Virus record (IMG/VR): IMGVR_UViG_3300031566_000065
Coordinates: 1-49,744 of that record
Source: a virus
Length of the DNA: 49,744 nucleotides
Reading direction: 5' to 3' (one strand)
In this document: piece after piece, positions 7,248 to 15,197 of the stretch
Numbering within the stretch: position 1 is the first letter of the stretch
How the letters are laid out: each line of letters starts with the position of its first letter
Notes under the pieces: model-generated
Told to the model about the DNA's origin: nothing
The model's database searches: none
The model's input: the letters and a program-made list of their open reading frames with translations, nothing else
Program-made: the position numbers and the translations under genes

Positions 7248-7667
7248 ATGAATGATGAATTAAGAGATTTAGCTGAAATAATGCAGGAAGAACATGAGAA
7301 GCAAGTAGCCGATTGGACTAAGGCAAAAGAAGAATTAGACGGACTGATAGAGCCGAAATATTTTGACTTTGCAGAAAGCCATGAAAGTTACGGGAGCGAG
7401 GGCATTGTAAACATTATTGAAGTAAAAGAAAGGAAAAGTGGATATCAATCTTATCCGCATTGTAGAGAATTTGGAACTAATGAGCGTAGGCTTTATATGA
7501 AACATACCACAGAATTAGAAACTGAAAGTGGTGAGTCAAAATATGAAGGCTCGGATATAGTGTACTGGGTTTGGCAAACAGTAGGGTATTGTGAAGATGA
7601 CTACAGTGGATTTCTTCTTTTGCCGATGATAGATGGTAGATATTGGAAAATTAGCTACAGTTGTTAG
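7248..7667 (+). CDS. Hypothetical protein, 139 aa (plus-strand cassette gene)
   Basis: An acidic protein with a helical N-terminus (MNDELRDLAEIMQEEHEKQV) and a beta-rich C-terminus (IVYWVWQTVGYCEDDYSGFL). It is one of four plus-strand genes in a block of mostly minus-strand ones. A plus-oriented hairpin site follows its stop. Confidence 0.65.
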   Translation: MNDELRDLAEIMQEEHEKQVADWTKAKEELDGLIEPKYFDFAESHESYGSEGIVNIIEVKERKSGYQSYPHCREFGTNERRLYMKHTTELETESGESKYEGSDIVYWVWQTVGYCEDDYSGFLLLPMIDGRYWKISYSC

Positions 7668-7690
7668 TGTTTTTATTATTTATATACCAT

Positions 7691-7808
7691 GTTGTGTTGC
7701 TGTTTTAATGCAACACAACGGTGGCAATAAGGCACGTTTGGCTATTCATAACTTGTCAAATTATTACCGAACTTTGCAGCCAAATGGGCTTTATTGCGTG
7801 TTATCGGC
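7691..7808 (+). repeat. attC-like cassette site, plus orientation
   Basis: A first hairpin GTTGTGTTGC / GCAACACAAC (7691-7719) is followed by ACAACGGTGGCAATAAGGC ... GCTTTATTGCGTGTTATCGG. The AAC box at 7717-7719 and GTT box at 7800-7802 bracket arms GGCAATAA / TTATTGC plus an inner AGCCAAA pair. The ends match the site at 8250-8335. Confidence 0.6.
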
Positions 7809-7850
7809 TGCCTTTTATTATTAAATTTTAAAATTTTAAATAATTACAAA

Positions 7851-8240
7851 ATGAAAATTGAAAATTCAAAAATTACAATGTCAATCAATCCTGAATATAC
7901 AGAGATTGAAATAACCGATTCTGATTCTAATACAGCTATTGCAAAAGTAAAATTAACACCTGAACAATTATCAGCAATTTTATCAAGACAAGGATATGTA
8001 AATTGTGAATGTTCAACAGGAGATTTGACAAGAGTTGGGAAAAAGCACGAAAACAAGTATTTTGAGTTTGAAATAACTTATTCAAAAACTAAAGAAGATT
8101 TATCACTTGCTTGTAATGAGGCATTATTCCAACAAAATATGCACGAATGGGTATCAGATAATTACTATCAATCTCAAAATTCTTTCTTTTCAAAAGATGG
8201 TAAGGATTATGCCCGTACTGTTATTCGTAGGTGGGTTTAA
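7851..8240 (+). CDS. Hypothetical protein, 129 aa (plus-strand cassette gene)
   Basis: ATG at 7851 (MKIENSKITMSINPEYTEIE) is preferred over a TTG at 7794 because the latter lies inside the hairpin site and the ATG has an A-rich leader. The protein is beta-strand rich at the N-terminus. Function unknown. Confidence 0.6.
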   Translation: MKIENSKITMSINPEYTEIEITDSDSNTAIAKVKLTPEQLSAILSRQGYVNCECSTGDLTRVGKKHENKYFEFEITYSKTKEDLSLACNEALFQQNMHEWVSDNYYQSQNSFFSKDGKDYARTVIRRWV

Positions 8241-8249
8241 GGTTGCCGA

Positions 8250-8335
8250 TAACGTTGGCAATATGAAACGGTTGCCTAGTAAGACGTTTCAAATTTACTA
8301 ACAGCCTATCGGCAACCGTTTCATATTGCGTGTTA
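8250..8335 (+). repeat. attC-like cassette site with perfect 19-bp arms
   Basis: The arms GCAATATGAAACGGTTGCC (8258-8276) and GGCAACCGTTTCATATTGC (8311-8329) are fully complementary. A TAAC box lies at 8250-8253 and TGTTATG at 8331-8337, with unequal unpaired spacers (GTTG and GT) between box and arm. This is the layout of R and L boxes in a folded integron attC site. It begins 10 nt after the stop of the 129-aa gene. Confidence 0.65.
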
Positions 8336-8425
8336 TGTATTTGGCGCATTATTAAGCACTTAGTTTGCTACGAAGTAAGGTAATTTTATTATTTTTTTAG
8401 GGTGGGTTATTTTTCTTTAAAATTA

Positions 8426-8457
8426 TTTGTTTGTTACGAAACTATTACGTAACTTTG
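8426..8457 (+). promoter_or_regulatory. Plus-strand promoter with CGTAAC inverted repeat
   Basis: TTTG (8426-8429), a 20-bp spacer and TAACTTTG (8450-8457) match the Bacteroidota consensus. GTTACG and CGTAAC form an inverted repeat across the spacer, and TTACGTAA is a palindrome, suggesting an operator for the RHH-like product of this operon. Confidence 0.6.
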
Positions 8458-8482
8458 ACGTAAATAAATTAAATATAATGCT

Positions 8483-8920
8483 ATGAAAAATATTTATGAA
8501 AAAGCAATAGAAATGTTGAAGCCTGAGTATTTAAAATGCACAGGTATTGACAATGTTGAAAGAGAGTTAAAGCTTTCACTTGGGAATTATAGAATAAAAT
8601 TTGAAGGTTTTGAATTTGTATTTAATGAATCTGGGGATGGATATGAAAGATTTATTAAGATAATGAAAAAAGATATTGGATTTACTTTTAAAGTAATGAA
8701 AAATGACCCCGAAGATTTAAACAGAATGCAATATGTATACGATGTTACAGTTGCAGCAAAAAACGAACAGTTGTTATTGCCATTTGCTAAAAAAGTAATG
8801 CCCGACTGGAAGAAAATTGATAAGAAATTTCCGGGTAAAGTTTCAAAAATCGAATACGATTCTTTAAATATTCACGATAAAAATGCAGTTGTAAACTTAT
8901 TAAATACATTGACTGCATGA
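8483..8920 (+). CDS. Hypothetical protein, 145 aa
   Basis: Starts MKNIYEKAIEMLKPEYLKC; mixed alpha/beta, no recognised motif. It shares a promoter with, and overlaps (ATGA) the small RHH-like gene, an arrangement seen in toxin-antitoxin or autoregulated pairs. No toxin fold is recognisable, so this stays an idea. Confidence 0.6.
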   Translation: MKNIYEKAIEMLKPEYLKCTGIDNVERELKLSLGNYRIKFEGFEFVFNESGDGYERFIKIMKKDIGFTFKVMKNDPEDLNRMQYVYDVTVAAKNEQLLLPFAKKVMPDWKKIDKKFPGKVSKIEYDSLNIHDKNAVVNLLNTLTA

Positions 8921-9087
8921 AAACAATTGAAAAGGTAGAACTTGCCGACCAAGAACATGCAGATTATTTAAAAGCATGCAAAGAACTTAACCGAAGTATG
9001 AGAGGTCAAACATCTCAACTTATTCGTGAATTTTTAAAGCGGGTTGGCAAAAAAAATAATAAAATTACTCCTACTGAACCTGATTAG
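8917..9087 (+). CDS. Ribbon-helix-helix-like small protein, 56 aa
   Basis: KVELADQEHADYLKACKELN then RSMRGQTSQLIREFLKRV fits a strand followed by two helices of the Arc/CopG class, with a disordered tail NKITPTEPD. The start overlaps the stop of the 145-aa gene by 4 bp. It could repress the 8426 promoter through the CGTAAC repeat. Confidence 0.5.
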   Translation: MKTIEKVELADQEHADYLKACKELNRSMRGQTSQLIREFLKRVGKKNNKITPTEPD

Positions 9088-9090
9088 AAG

Positions 9091-9160
9091 TACGGCATTG
9101 CGCTTGTACATAACACCGATATATATGTAACGTCCGTTTTCGGACAGTGCTAAGTAATTA
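9091..9160 (+). repeat. Hairpin cassette element, plus orientation
   Basis: Contains ATATATGTAACGTCCG, loop TTTT, CGGACAGTGCTAAGTAATTA. On the minus strand the same block recurs at 33040-33095 (TATATGTAACGTCCG), 37475-37505 and 39601-39636 (CGGACAGTGCTAAGTAATTA). The hairpin GTCCG-TTTT-CGGAC is perfect. Confidence 0.6.
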
Positions 9161-9210
9161 ATTTTTAAACAAATAGCTTATGAATTAAAAAGCAGCGGGA
9201 ACAGTAAACT

Positions 9211-9239
9211 AAAAAAGCCTGATATTATTCAGGCTTTTT
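9211..9239. terminator. Bidirectional intrinsic terminator
   Basis: A perfect 11-bp stem, AAAAAGCCTGA and TCAGGCTTTTT, with a 6-nt loop lies between the converging RHH operon and the leftward late operon. Its A and T tracts serve both directions, and the minus-strand stop of the spanin gene abuts it. Confidence 0.85.
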
Positions 9240-9794
9240 CTATTTTCGTTTAATCCATTTTATATACTTAACGAACAATCCAAAAAATATTAAGATAACA
9301 ACAATTAACCCCGTTATTTTAACCCATTTTATTATCGTTTTAATCCTTGATTCCTTTTCTTTAATAGTTATACCTTGATTGATATTAACAGTCCTTAATT
9401 CCCTTATAATTGCATCTTTTAATAGCACTGAGTCTTTATATATAAGAGTCAGTGTAGTATCAATTGTTATTTCTGCATTTATACGGCTGTTTTTTATCCA
9501 TATTTTAGCTTCAATCCCTTTGTTTGTTTTTATGACTGTGTCCGAGGAGAAATTATTAAACTTAACTGGTTCTGCTTTAATTGTTATAGGTTCATTTATA
9601 TCTAAACTCTCGTTGAAATCAATAATAAACGTAGTGTCTATGTATATTATTGTATCTAACCTTATTATTGTTTCTGTTATTGTAGTGTCTAATTTGAAGC
9701 ATTCAGGGCATTTCTGCTTTGCTTTACGTACATGGAATGAAGCCGAACAACTAGACAGGAATAAAACTAAAATAAGATAAGTTAGTTTTTTCAT
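9240..9794 (-). CDS. Candidate unimolecular spanin (lipoprotein with C-terminal TM)
   Basis: A lipoprotein signal MKKLTYLILVLFLSSC places the lipid anchor on Cys16. Residues 17-150 are beta-strand rich and Thr/Ile-rich, and a transmembrane helix lies near 158-178 with a KWIKRK cytoplasmic tail. An outer-membrane anchor plus an inner-membrane anchor in one chain is the plan of u-spanins such as phage T1 gp11, which disrupt the outer membrane in lysis. It is the last gene of the operon next to holin and endolysin. Confidence 0.65.
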   Translation of the reverse strand: MKKLTYLILVLFLSSCSASFHVRKAKQKCPECFKLDTTITETIIRLDTIIYIDTTFIIDFNESLDINEPITIKAEPVKFNNFSSDTVIKTNKGIEAKIWIKNSRINAEITIDTTLTLIYKDSVLLKDAIIRELRTVNINQGITIKEKESRIKTIIKWVKITGLIVVILIFFGLFVKYIKWIKRK

Positions 9795-10009
9795 TTCTTG
9801 TTTATTAATTCATTTTTATCAGAACTTCCTTTACTAGATCCGTAAAAGTAACCAACTATTGTTGCAAATGCTCCAATCAATGATCCAATTGCAAGATTTA
9901 TCGTACTTTCAAAAGTTCCTTGTTTAATCAAATACCACAAAATTGTAAAAAATCCTACTACAACTAATGCGCCAAGGACGTACATAAAGATTTCTTTTCC
10001 TGTTTTCAT
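9791..10009 (-). CDS. Holin-like protein, 72 aa
   Basis: Two predicted transmembrane helices (about residues 8-27 and 35-55), then GYFYGSSKGSSDK and a charged tail. Size, topology and position between the spanin and endolysin genes fit a small holin. It overlaps the spanin gene by 4 bp. Confidence 0.65.
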   Translation of the reverse strand: MKTGKEIFMYVLGALVVVGFFTILWYLIKQGTFESTINLAIGSLIGAFATIVGYFYGSSKGSSDKNELINKK

Positions 10010-10026
10010 AATTTATATTTTTTAAG

Positions 10027-10566
10027 TTAAACTTCTATTGGTTTTACAAATCCTAAAAGCCTTAAGCCTGTATTTTTATAAAAATCATATTCCCTTTTCT
10101 TTTCGTAAACTCCTTGCCCTTCTCTGCTTCCTGCGGCATTCGTATTTCCTTCGACGGTATCAAAATACAACTGGTGTACTCCGGTAACTATGCCAACATG
10201 CCCCGTAAACCACGATCCGTTTTTTACAGGTTCGTTATTTTTATAGCTTTGCCAAAAAACAATATTGCCCGGTTCTGGCTTATTCGAAACTTTAAATCCT
10301 TTTGCATTTTTGAAGTTTGTATATGTTTTATAGGCGTTTTCAGAAAAGATTTTTTGCAATTTGTAAATATAAGTACTGTCTAATTTCCCATATGCCTCAC
10401 ACACCACCAATTCAGCAAATAAAGAACACCACGCCTCTCCGCTGTCAAATCCAACACCTTTCATTTTCTCCTCAAAAATAGCATTTTCAAATCCTGCATT
10501 TTTGCCAACCTCTTTCATTCCTATGTATGATTTGGCTGTTTGTACTATTAAATCTCGTATGTTCAT
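10027..10566 (-). CDS. CHAP-domain endolysin
   Basis: A NlpC/P60-superfamily CHAP peptidase of 179 aa. The catalytic Cys47 is in GEAWCSLF, His123 in GHVGIV, and Glu139-Asn141 in VEGNTN. The N-terminus IVQTAKSYIGMKEVG resembles amidase/CHAP endolysins of Bacteroidota phages. No signal peptide, so it would need a holin to reach the cell wall. Confidence 0.85.
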   Translation of the reverse strand: MNIRDLIVQTAKSYIGMKEVGKNAGFENAIFEEKMKGVGFDSGEAWCSLFAELVVCEAYGKLDSTYIYKLQKIFSENAYKTYTNFKNAKGFKVSNKPEPGNIVFWQSYKNNEPVKNGSWFTGHVGIVTGVHQLYFDTVEGNTNAAGSREGQGVYEKKREYDFYKNTGLRLLGFVKPIEV

Positions 10567-10847
10567 TATTTAACTCTTTTAAGTAACTCTTTTATATCTG
10601 CTCTTTGCTCTCTCGTTTCTTCGTTCTGTGCTTTTAAAAGATTTTTTATTTCAATAATTTGATTGTTGAACGATTCTTTTAATACTGCATCCCCGTCTTT
10701 GTATGCTGTAATTATTTTGGCATTTTCAGTATCAACATATATTTTATCAGCTTTCGCTCTGACTATTGTTTGTGACATAATTATATATGTCACTAGAATA
10801 CTAAATATAGCGGTTATTACTTGCTTGATCCAGTCGCTTTTTGCCAT
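10566..10847 (-). CDS. Membrane-anchored coiled-coil protein of the lysis cassette, 93 aa
   Basis: A transmembrane helix near residues 9-27 is followed by a periplasmic coiled coil (residues 45-93, KESFNNQIIEIKNLLKAQNE). The topology resembles i-spanins or XhlA-like proteins. With a u-spanin candidate nearby it may instead be an accessory of the holin. The start overlaps the neighbouring membrane gene by 31 bp. Confidence 0.6.
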   Translation of the reverse strand: MAKSDWIKQVITAIFSILVTYIIMSQTIVRAKADKIYVDTENAKIITAYKDGDAVLKESFNNQIIEIKNLLKAQNEETREQRADIKELLKRVK

Positions 10848-11266
10848 AACTTGATAATTTTAGGTAAAGATAATATGATTCCTGTTACTCCCAATAACAA
10901 ATATCTAACTGCATCAATAAACGTATCATTAACTGACTTTAGAAATAAATCATAATCCATGTTTATTTTTAAAAGCAAATTAACAATCATAGTTATAAAA
11001 AATCCACAAAATACAAATGAAACATACATTGTGTATTTATCGAAAGACTTCAAGGCCTCGTTTAAGCTGATTAATAAAGCTCCTGAGTGCCAAAATACAA
11101 AATAGAATATAGTCCAATTAGTTGATTTCTCGGGGGCGTATTCCGAAAATGCAACCTCTCCGAAAATAACCATAATTAATCCTATATGTGTGAGATATTT
11201 ACTCACCTGTTGGTTTTGTTGGAATTTCTGGTATCCCTTCACCTTCAACTGGCTCAGGGTTACCAC
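10817..11266 (-). CDS. Multi-spanning membrane protein, holin candidate, 149 aa
   Basis: Three to four hydrophobic helices (about residues 29-40, 51-65, 80-97, 120-135) and a basic C-terminus. The longest frame starts at 11266, but it overlaps a 31-aa ORF. A GTG at 11206 (VSKYLTHIGLI) is a plausible alternative start that overlaps the small ORF's stop by a few bases. It lies in the lysis cassette. Confidence 0.55.
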   Translation of the reverse strand: MVTLSQLKVKGYQKFQQNQQVSKYLTHIGLIMVIFGEVAFSEYAPEKSTNWTIFYFVFWHSGALLISLNEALKSFDKYTMYVSFVFCGFFITMIVNLLLKINMDYDLFLKSVNDTFIDAVRYLLLGVTGIILSLPKIIKLWQKATGSSK

Positions 11267-11294
11267 CTTTTTTGATTAAAACTTCTTTTTTCAT
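11199..11294 (-). CDS. Small Pro/Glu-rich ORF, 31 aa
   Basis: MKKEVLIKKGGNPEPVEGEG followed by IPEIPTKPTGE. It has an A-rich leader and an ATG spaced from the kelch gene. It overlaps the first 68 bp of the longest frame of the membrane gene, so only one of the two starts can be fully right. Confidence 0.4.
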   Translation of the reverse strand: MKKEVLIKKGGNPEPVEGEGIPEIPTKPTGE

Positions 11295-11377
11295 GTTGTT
11301 TAATTTAAATGTAATTTATTGTTAAATGAAAATATTTATAGTGTAATCGGTGTTGTGGGTGGTGGATTAATTTCATT

Positions 11378-13114
11378 TTATAATACTTTTTTAAAACAGC
11401 GATTTGTATTACGAAAAACAGCAGCATTTTCTCCATCATAACTGCGCTGTACATTATTCCCACTAAACACATACAAAGTTCCATTTAAAATACCCATCGT
11501 ATGCCCTCTTAATGGATAAGGATAGTTATTAATAATTTCCTCAGTCCATGCATTTGTAGCAATATCATAAACTCGTAATGTATTAGTCAGTTTTTGATTG
11601 ACTGATGCAACCCTATCAACAACCCCTCCTAAGATATATATTTTACCATTATAAGCTCTTGCTTTAGTATAACTACCGCCTGTTGGTATCGCTGCTACTT
11701 CGTCCCATGTATCAGTAGCTGTATTATACCTTTGAACTCTTGTTGAAGATGTAAAATCAGGATATGTAGCCATACTTTCGTTTCCACTTATAGCATATAT
11801 ATATCCATTATATTGAGTCACATAATCACCTAAACACATTCCTACTGGTGCATCTGTTTTGGTAACATCCCAAGTGTCTGTAGATGGATCATATATTTGA
11901 ATTTTTGCATACACAGTTACTCCATCCCATCCACCAATTACATATACTTTACCATCATAAACACAGCCTCCCATATCTTCAATTGGAGTCGGTATATCTG
12001 TAAGTTGAGTCCATGAGTTTGCAACTGGATCATATTCGTAGCATTCAGCAATAATAACACTTTTACCGGCACCACTTAATAAATACATTTTTGTTCCTAC
12101 TGTCTCAATCACAAAAGACTGATATATGTTTGGTGCATTTGTTAATTGAGTATAGCTATCTGTTGTAGGGTTATACTTATAAAATTTATTAGTCAAAGTA
12201 CTACTCCCTTCAACAACTCCATCCAATCCACCTAGTATATATATTTCTCCATCATACTCACAACTATTATGTTGATTTACTCCATAGTCAATAGGGTAAT
12301 TAGCTATTTCTTCCCACTCTGTATCTATTATTGTATCTGTTGTTTTTAATACTTCTTCAAAATCTAATACCTTATTAAAAACACAAAGTTCTTGCATTTT
12401 ACCATCTAATTGATAATTGCTCCCAGGATTACCATCCCAATTACCAATCATAAAATCTTTTACTCCTGCCATTACAGAAGGAAAACTAGTATTAATTTCT
12501 GAACCAATAAACACTCCTTTATAATAGATGGATACCAAATCTTTATCACAAACAAAGGCTAAGTTATGAAAATTACTATCATCATAATTTACTGTTTGAC
12601 AGGTGACGTCCCCTCCAATTAATTGAATTGTTTCATCATCAGCAATTCCCCATAAAGCTCTATTTGGTGCATCAAAAACATAATTAAATATATAGCTACC
12701 TACCGTTCCATAATTATCAATAGAAAATTTCATGGTTACTGTATATTCTCTACCCATAAAAGAAGATAACGCACTTAATATAGTTAACCAATCCCCTGAA
12801 CTAAAATCAATACCACTATTTAAGGCTGGCTGGCTTGATTCAGTTGCTTGTGTAGCGTGGTTGTTTTTAAAATCGTACCACTTAGTTACAAATTGTGAAT
12901 CTCTTAATTTTGATCCTGCTTCGTGAAATAATAATAATAATGCTTTATTGTATAGTGGTTCACCTATTCTTTGCAAAAAAGCCTTTGTATTAGTTTCATT
13001 TTCCAGCGAACCCCCATCAGCCTCAACCGCTTGTTTATATAGAGTTAAACCAGCCGTCGGAAATAACGAAGCTGCTTTATTTGAAATATTACTATTTATG
13101 TTTACGTTTAACAT
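11378..13114 (-). CDS. Tail-associated LamG plus kelch-repeat protein, 578 aa
   Basis: The N-terminal 80 residues may attach to the virion. Residues about 100-260 look like a LamG/concanavalin-type sandwich (TVTMKFSIDNYGTVGSYIFN; VFIGSEINTS; FMIGNWDG). Residues about 268-560 carry five to six kelch repeats, with YDGKVYVIGGWDG and YNGKIYILGG motifs, forming a beta-propeller. This suggests receptor or glycan binding. In frame after the TAA, NEINPPPTTPITL follows, as if a proline-rich end had been lost to a stop. Confidence 0.7.
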   Translation of the reverse strand: MLNVNINSNISNKAASLFPTAGLTLYKQAVEADGGSLENETNTKAFLQRIGEPLYNKALLLLFHEAGSKLRDSQFVTKWYDFKNNHATQATESSQPALNSGIDFSSGDWLTILSALSSFMGREYTVTMKFSIDNYGTVGSYIFNYVFDAPNRALWGIADDETIQLIGGDVTCQTVNYDDSNFHNLAFVCDKDLVSIYYKGVFIGSEINTSFPSVMAGVKDFMIGNWDGNPGSNYQLDGKMQELCVFNKVLDFEEVLKTTDTIIDTEWEEIANYPIDYGVNQHNSCEYDGEIYILGGLDGVVEGSSTLTNKFYKYNPTTDSYTQLTNAPNIYQSFVIETVGTKMYLLSGAGKSVIIAECYEYDPVANSWTQLTDIPTPIEDMGGCVYDGKVYVIGGWDGVTVYAKIQIYDPSTDTWDVTKTDAPVGMCLGDYVTQYNGYIYAISGNESMATYPDFTSSTRVQRYNTATDTWDEVAAIPTGGSYTKARAYNGKIYILGGVVDRVASVNQKLTNTLRVYDIATNAWTEEIINNYPYPLRGHTMGILNGTLYVFSGNNVQRSYDGENAAVFRNTNRCFKKVL

Positions 13115-13115
13115 G

Positions 13116-15197
13116 TTATCTGTCTATTGCTGTTCTTACGTGTATATCCATTGACTGTACTGCATTATTTGCTCCTGTTGTTATTCTTATAATAAACCCG
13201 TCTCCATTAGCTCCATGAACGTATTCGCTCAAATCTGTACGCTTCCATGCAAAAGGCAACGCATTTGCTAAATTGTCTTTAGTACCCATGTCTACTGATC
13301 TTTTTGCTAAAACAGTTCCCCCCGGTACGAATCCCGAGGCTGCATAAGTCCATCCAGCAGTTGAATGTTTAAACAGTGTCATGTCAAAGTCAGTTGATGC
13401 CGCCCCCGCTAATCCTACAGCTTCAATGCCAGTTATATAAAAATTTCTGTTTCCTGAATCGTCATATTTAGCATATCCATAATTAAAAGTTAAAGAGTAA
13501 GTTGTTGGACTCCCGCTAGTTGTGATTAATTCAAAAGTAACTATACCATTAAATTTCTTGCCCTCAAAATATGCGTTTAGACTTGTTGTAGTAATATCTG
13601 TCAACACTGTATCAGCATCACTTACTATTATATTGCCTTCATCATCTACACTAGTTCCTGTCATTCTTAAACCGACCGTTCCTGAATTAACTGTGCCAGC
13701 GCCTCCGCAAACGATGAAAAAATGCGCAGCATACCCGACATTGGCAGTGCCATAAGTTACTGTTGTAGAGGCGTTTGTTAATGTTGCGCTTGTTGCGTTG
13801 GCTCTGTAAAATCCAGCTCTATAAAATTGACCGACCCCTATACCCTGAGACGTGAAATTGTAGTCCATCGACTCTACAAGCCTCGCCTCTTCGTATGTTA
13901 CGTTTACATATACTATCCCTTCCGTTGCATCAACTTTTATGCATTTACCAATATTCAACACCCTGCAAGGGTAAGCAGGTTTAGTATTTTGTAAAACACC
14001 TTCACCTAAATAAATGCTTGATGTTGTGCTTAAAGTAGATGTATTACCATGCCTAACCTCGCCTCTTACAGCGACGTATCCCCATGAATTATTTGGAATA
14101 TCCATAGTTGCTAATCCTGCAAAATTATCCGTAGTTTCGTGAACTCGGCAATCTGATAAGGCAATTGTGATTATACTATCACCATTAGACCCGCTTAAAT
14201 AAACAGGGTCAAAATTATCAATATCAGCACCCGAATTATTATAAACTTGTACCAAATCTTCCAGTGCGCCTTGCCATACTACATTATTGTTTCCCATCCC
14301 AAATTCAAATGTTCCATCTGATTCATTCCATCTGATAAAATGATTGTCTAATACTACGCTATCAGATATTTGAGCATATTTATTTACGTATAAATTAGAG
14401 TCTACAACTAAATGTCCTTTGTTGTGTGTTGTATCTACATTAAATGTTAATTCATCCGTTGCAAAATCACCGTAAATTATAGGGGTAGGATCGCTTGTAT
14501 TTGTAATGGCTAGTTTATTATTTCCTGTAATGTTCGTGCCTGCACCATTTCCTAAAAAAACATGCCCATACCCGCTTGAGTTATATCCTGCTTTAAATCC
14601 TACAGCTGTGCTACTATCGGAACTAATTATAGAAGATGCGCCAAAAGCTCTACTCCCAACAATGGTGGCGGCGTTTGAATTTTCTAAATATCTGGCGGCA
14701 TCCTCCCCTATTATTACATTAAAATCTCCCTCATTTCCATACCCGGCATCTACTCCTATTATTGTATTATATCCTCCTGCCTCTTCGTTTCCCATTGTGC
14801 CTTGACCTATCAGAATATTATTATATTCATTTTGCATTACTAATCTTCCATTATTAAAAGTAAAAAACCCAGTATATAAAAAATCAGTTCCGGCAGAATT
14901 CATGTAAGGAACTTGTCCGTCTGTTCCTGCTGAAAAAAAAGTATAAGCACCTATGCTATCACTAATTTCTTGACTTATGTCGGTTGATGTTGAATAATAA
15001 GATAAACTATCCAGTGTGGCATAATTTAATAGCAACTCTCTAACAAATTCGTTTGTTGTTAACGTGTCTCCCGTTGCAATATTAGTTACGGTGCTATCGT
15101 TTAAAGAAATAAAGTTTCTGATATATATTTCGTCAAATTCTTGACTTTTAGCATATATGCAAACAAATATTAATAATATTGTTAATAACTTTTTCAT
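13116..15197 (-). CDS. Large adhesin/tail-fibre-like protein with signal peptide, 693 aa
   Basis: It starts with a Sec signal MKKLLTILLIFVCIYAKSQ, which is odd for a virion protein. Residues about 130-225 have NxxIGxxAG-type repeats as in trimeric adhesin head domains (NTIIGVDAGYG; NVIIGEDAAR). Residues 300-690 are beta-rich. The position between the kelch protein and tail genes suggests a fibre, but the leader implies secretion or surface display on the host. Confidence 0.65.
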   Translation of the reverse strand: MKKLLTILLIFVCIYAKSQEFDEIYIRNFISLNDSTVTNIATGDTLTTNEFVRELLLNYATLDSLSYYSTSTDISQEISDSIGAYTFFSAGTDGQVPYMNSAGTDFLYTGFFTFNNGRLVMQNEYNNILIGQGTMGNEEAGGYNTIIGVDAGYGNEGDFNVIIGEDAARYLENSNAATIVGSRAFGASSIISSDSSTAVGFKAGYNSSGYGHVFLGNGAGTNITGNNKLAITNTSDPTPIIYGDFATDELTFNVDTTHNKGHLVVDSNLYVNKYAQISDSVVLDNHFIRWNESDGTFEFGMGNNNVVWQGALEDLVQVYNNSGADIDNFDPVYLSGSNGDSIITIALSDCRVHETTDNFAGLATMDIPNNSWGYVAVRGEVRHGNTSTLSTTSSIYLGEGVLQNTKPAYPCRVLNIGKCIKVDATEGIVYVNVTYEEARLVESMDYNFTSQGIGVGQFYRAGFYRANATSATLTNASTTVTYGTANVGYAAHFFIVCGGAGTVNSGTVGLRMTGTSVDDEGNIIVSDADTVLTDITTTSLNAYFEGKKFNGIVTFELITTSGSPTTYSLTFNYGYAKYDDSGNRNFYITGIEAVGLAGAASTDFDMTLFKHSTAGWTYAASGFVPGGTVLAKRSVDMGTKDNLANALPFAWKRTDLSEYVHGANGDGFIIRITTGANNAVQSMDIHVRTAIDR

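Noticed and set aside
7794-7850. TTG start for the 129-aa gene
   Set aside because: This stretch is the end of the hairpin site plus its leader; the ATG at 7851 has a better leader and a protein-like start.
9379-9780. 133-aa plus-strand ORF opposite the spanin gene
   Set aside because: Shadow of the minus-strand gene; it has no promoter and runs against the operon.
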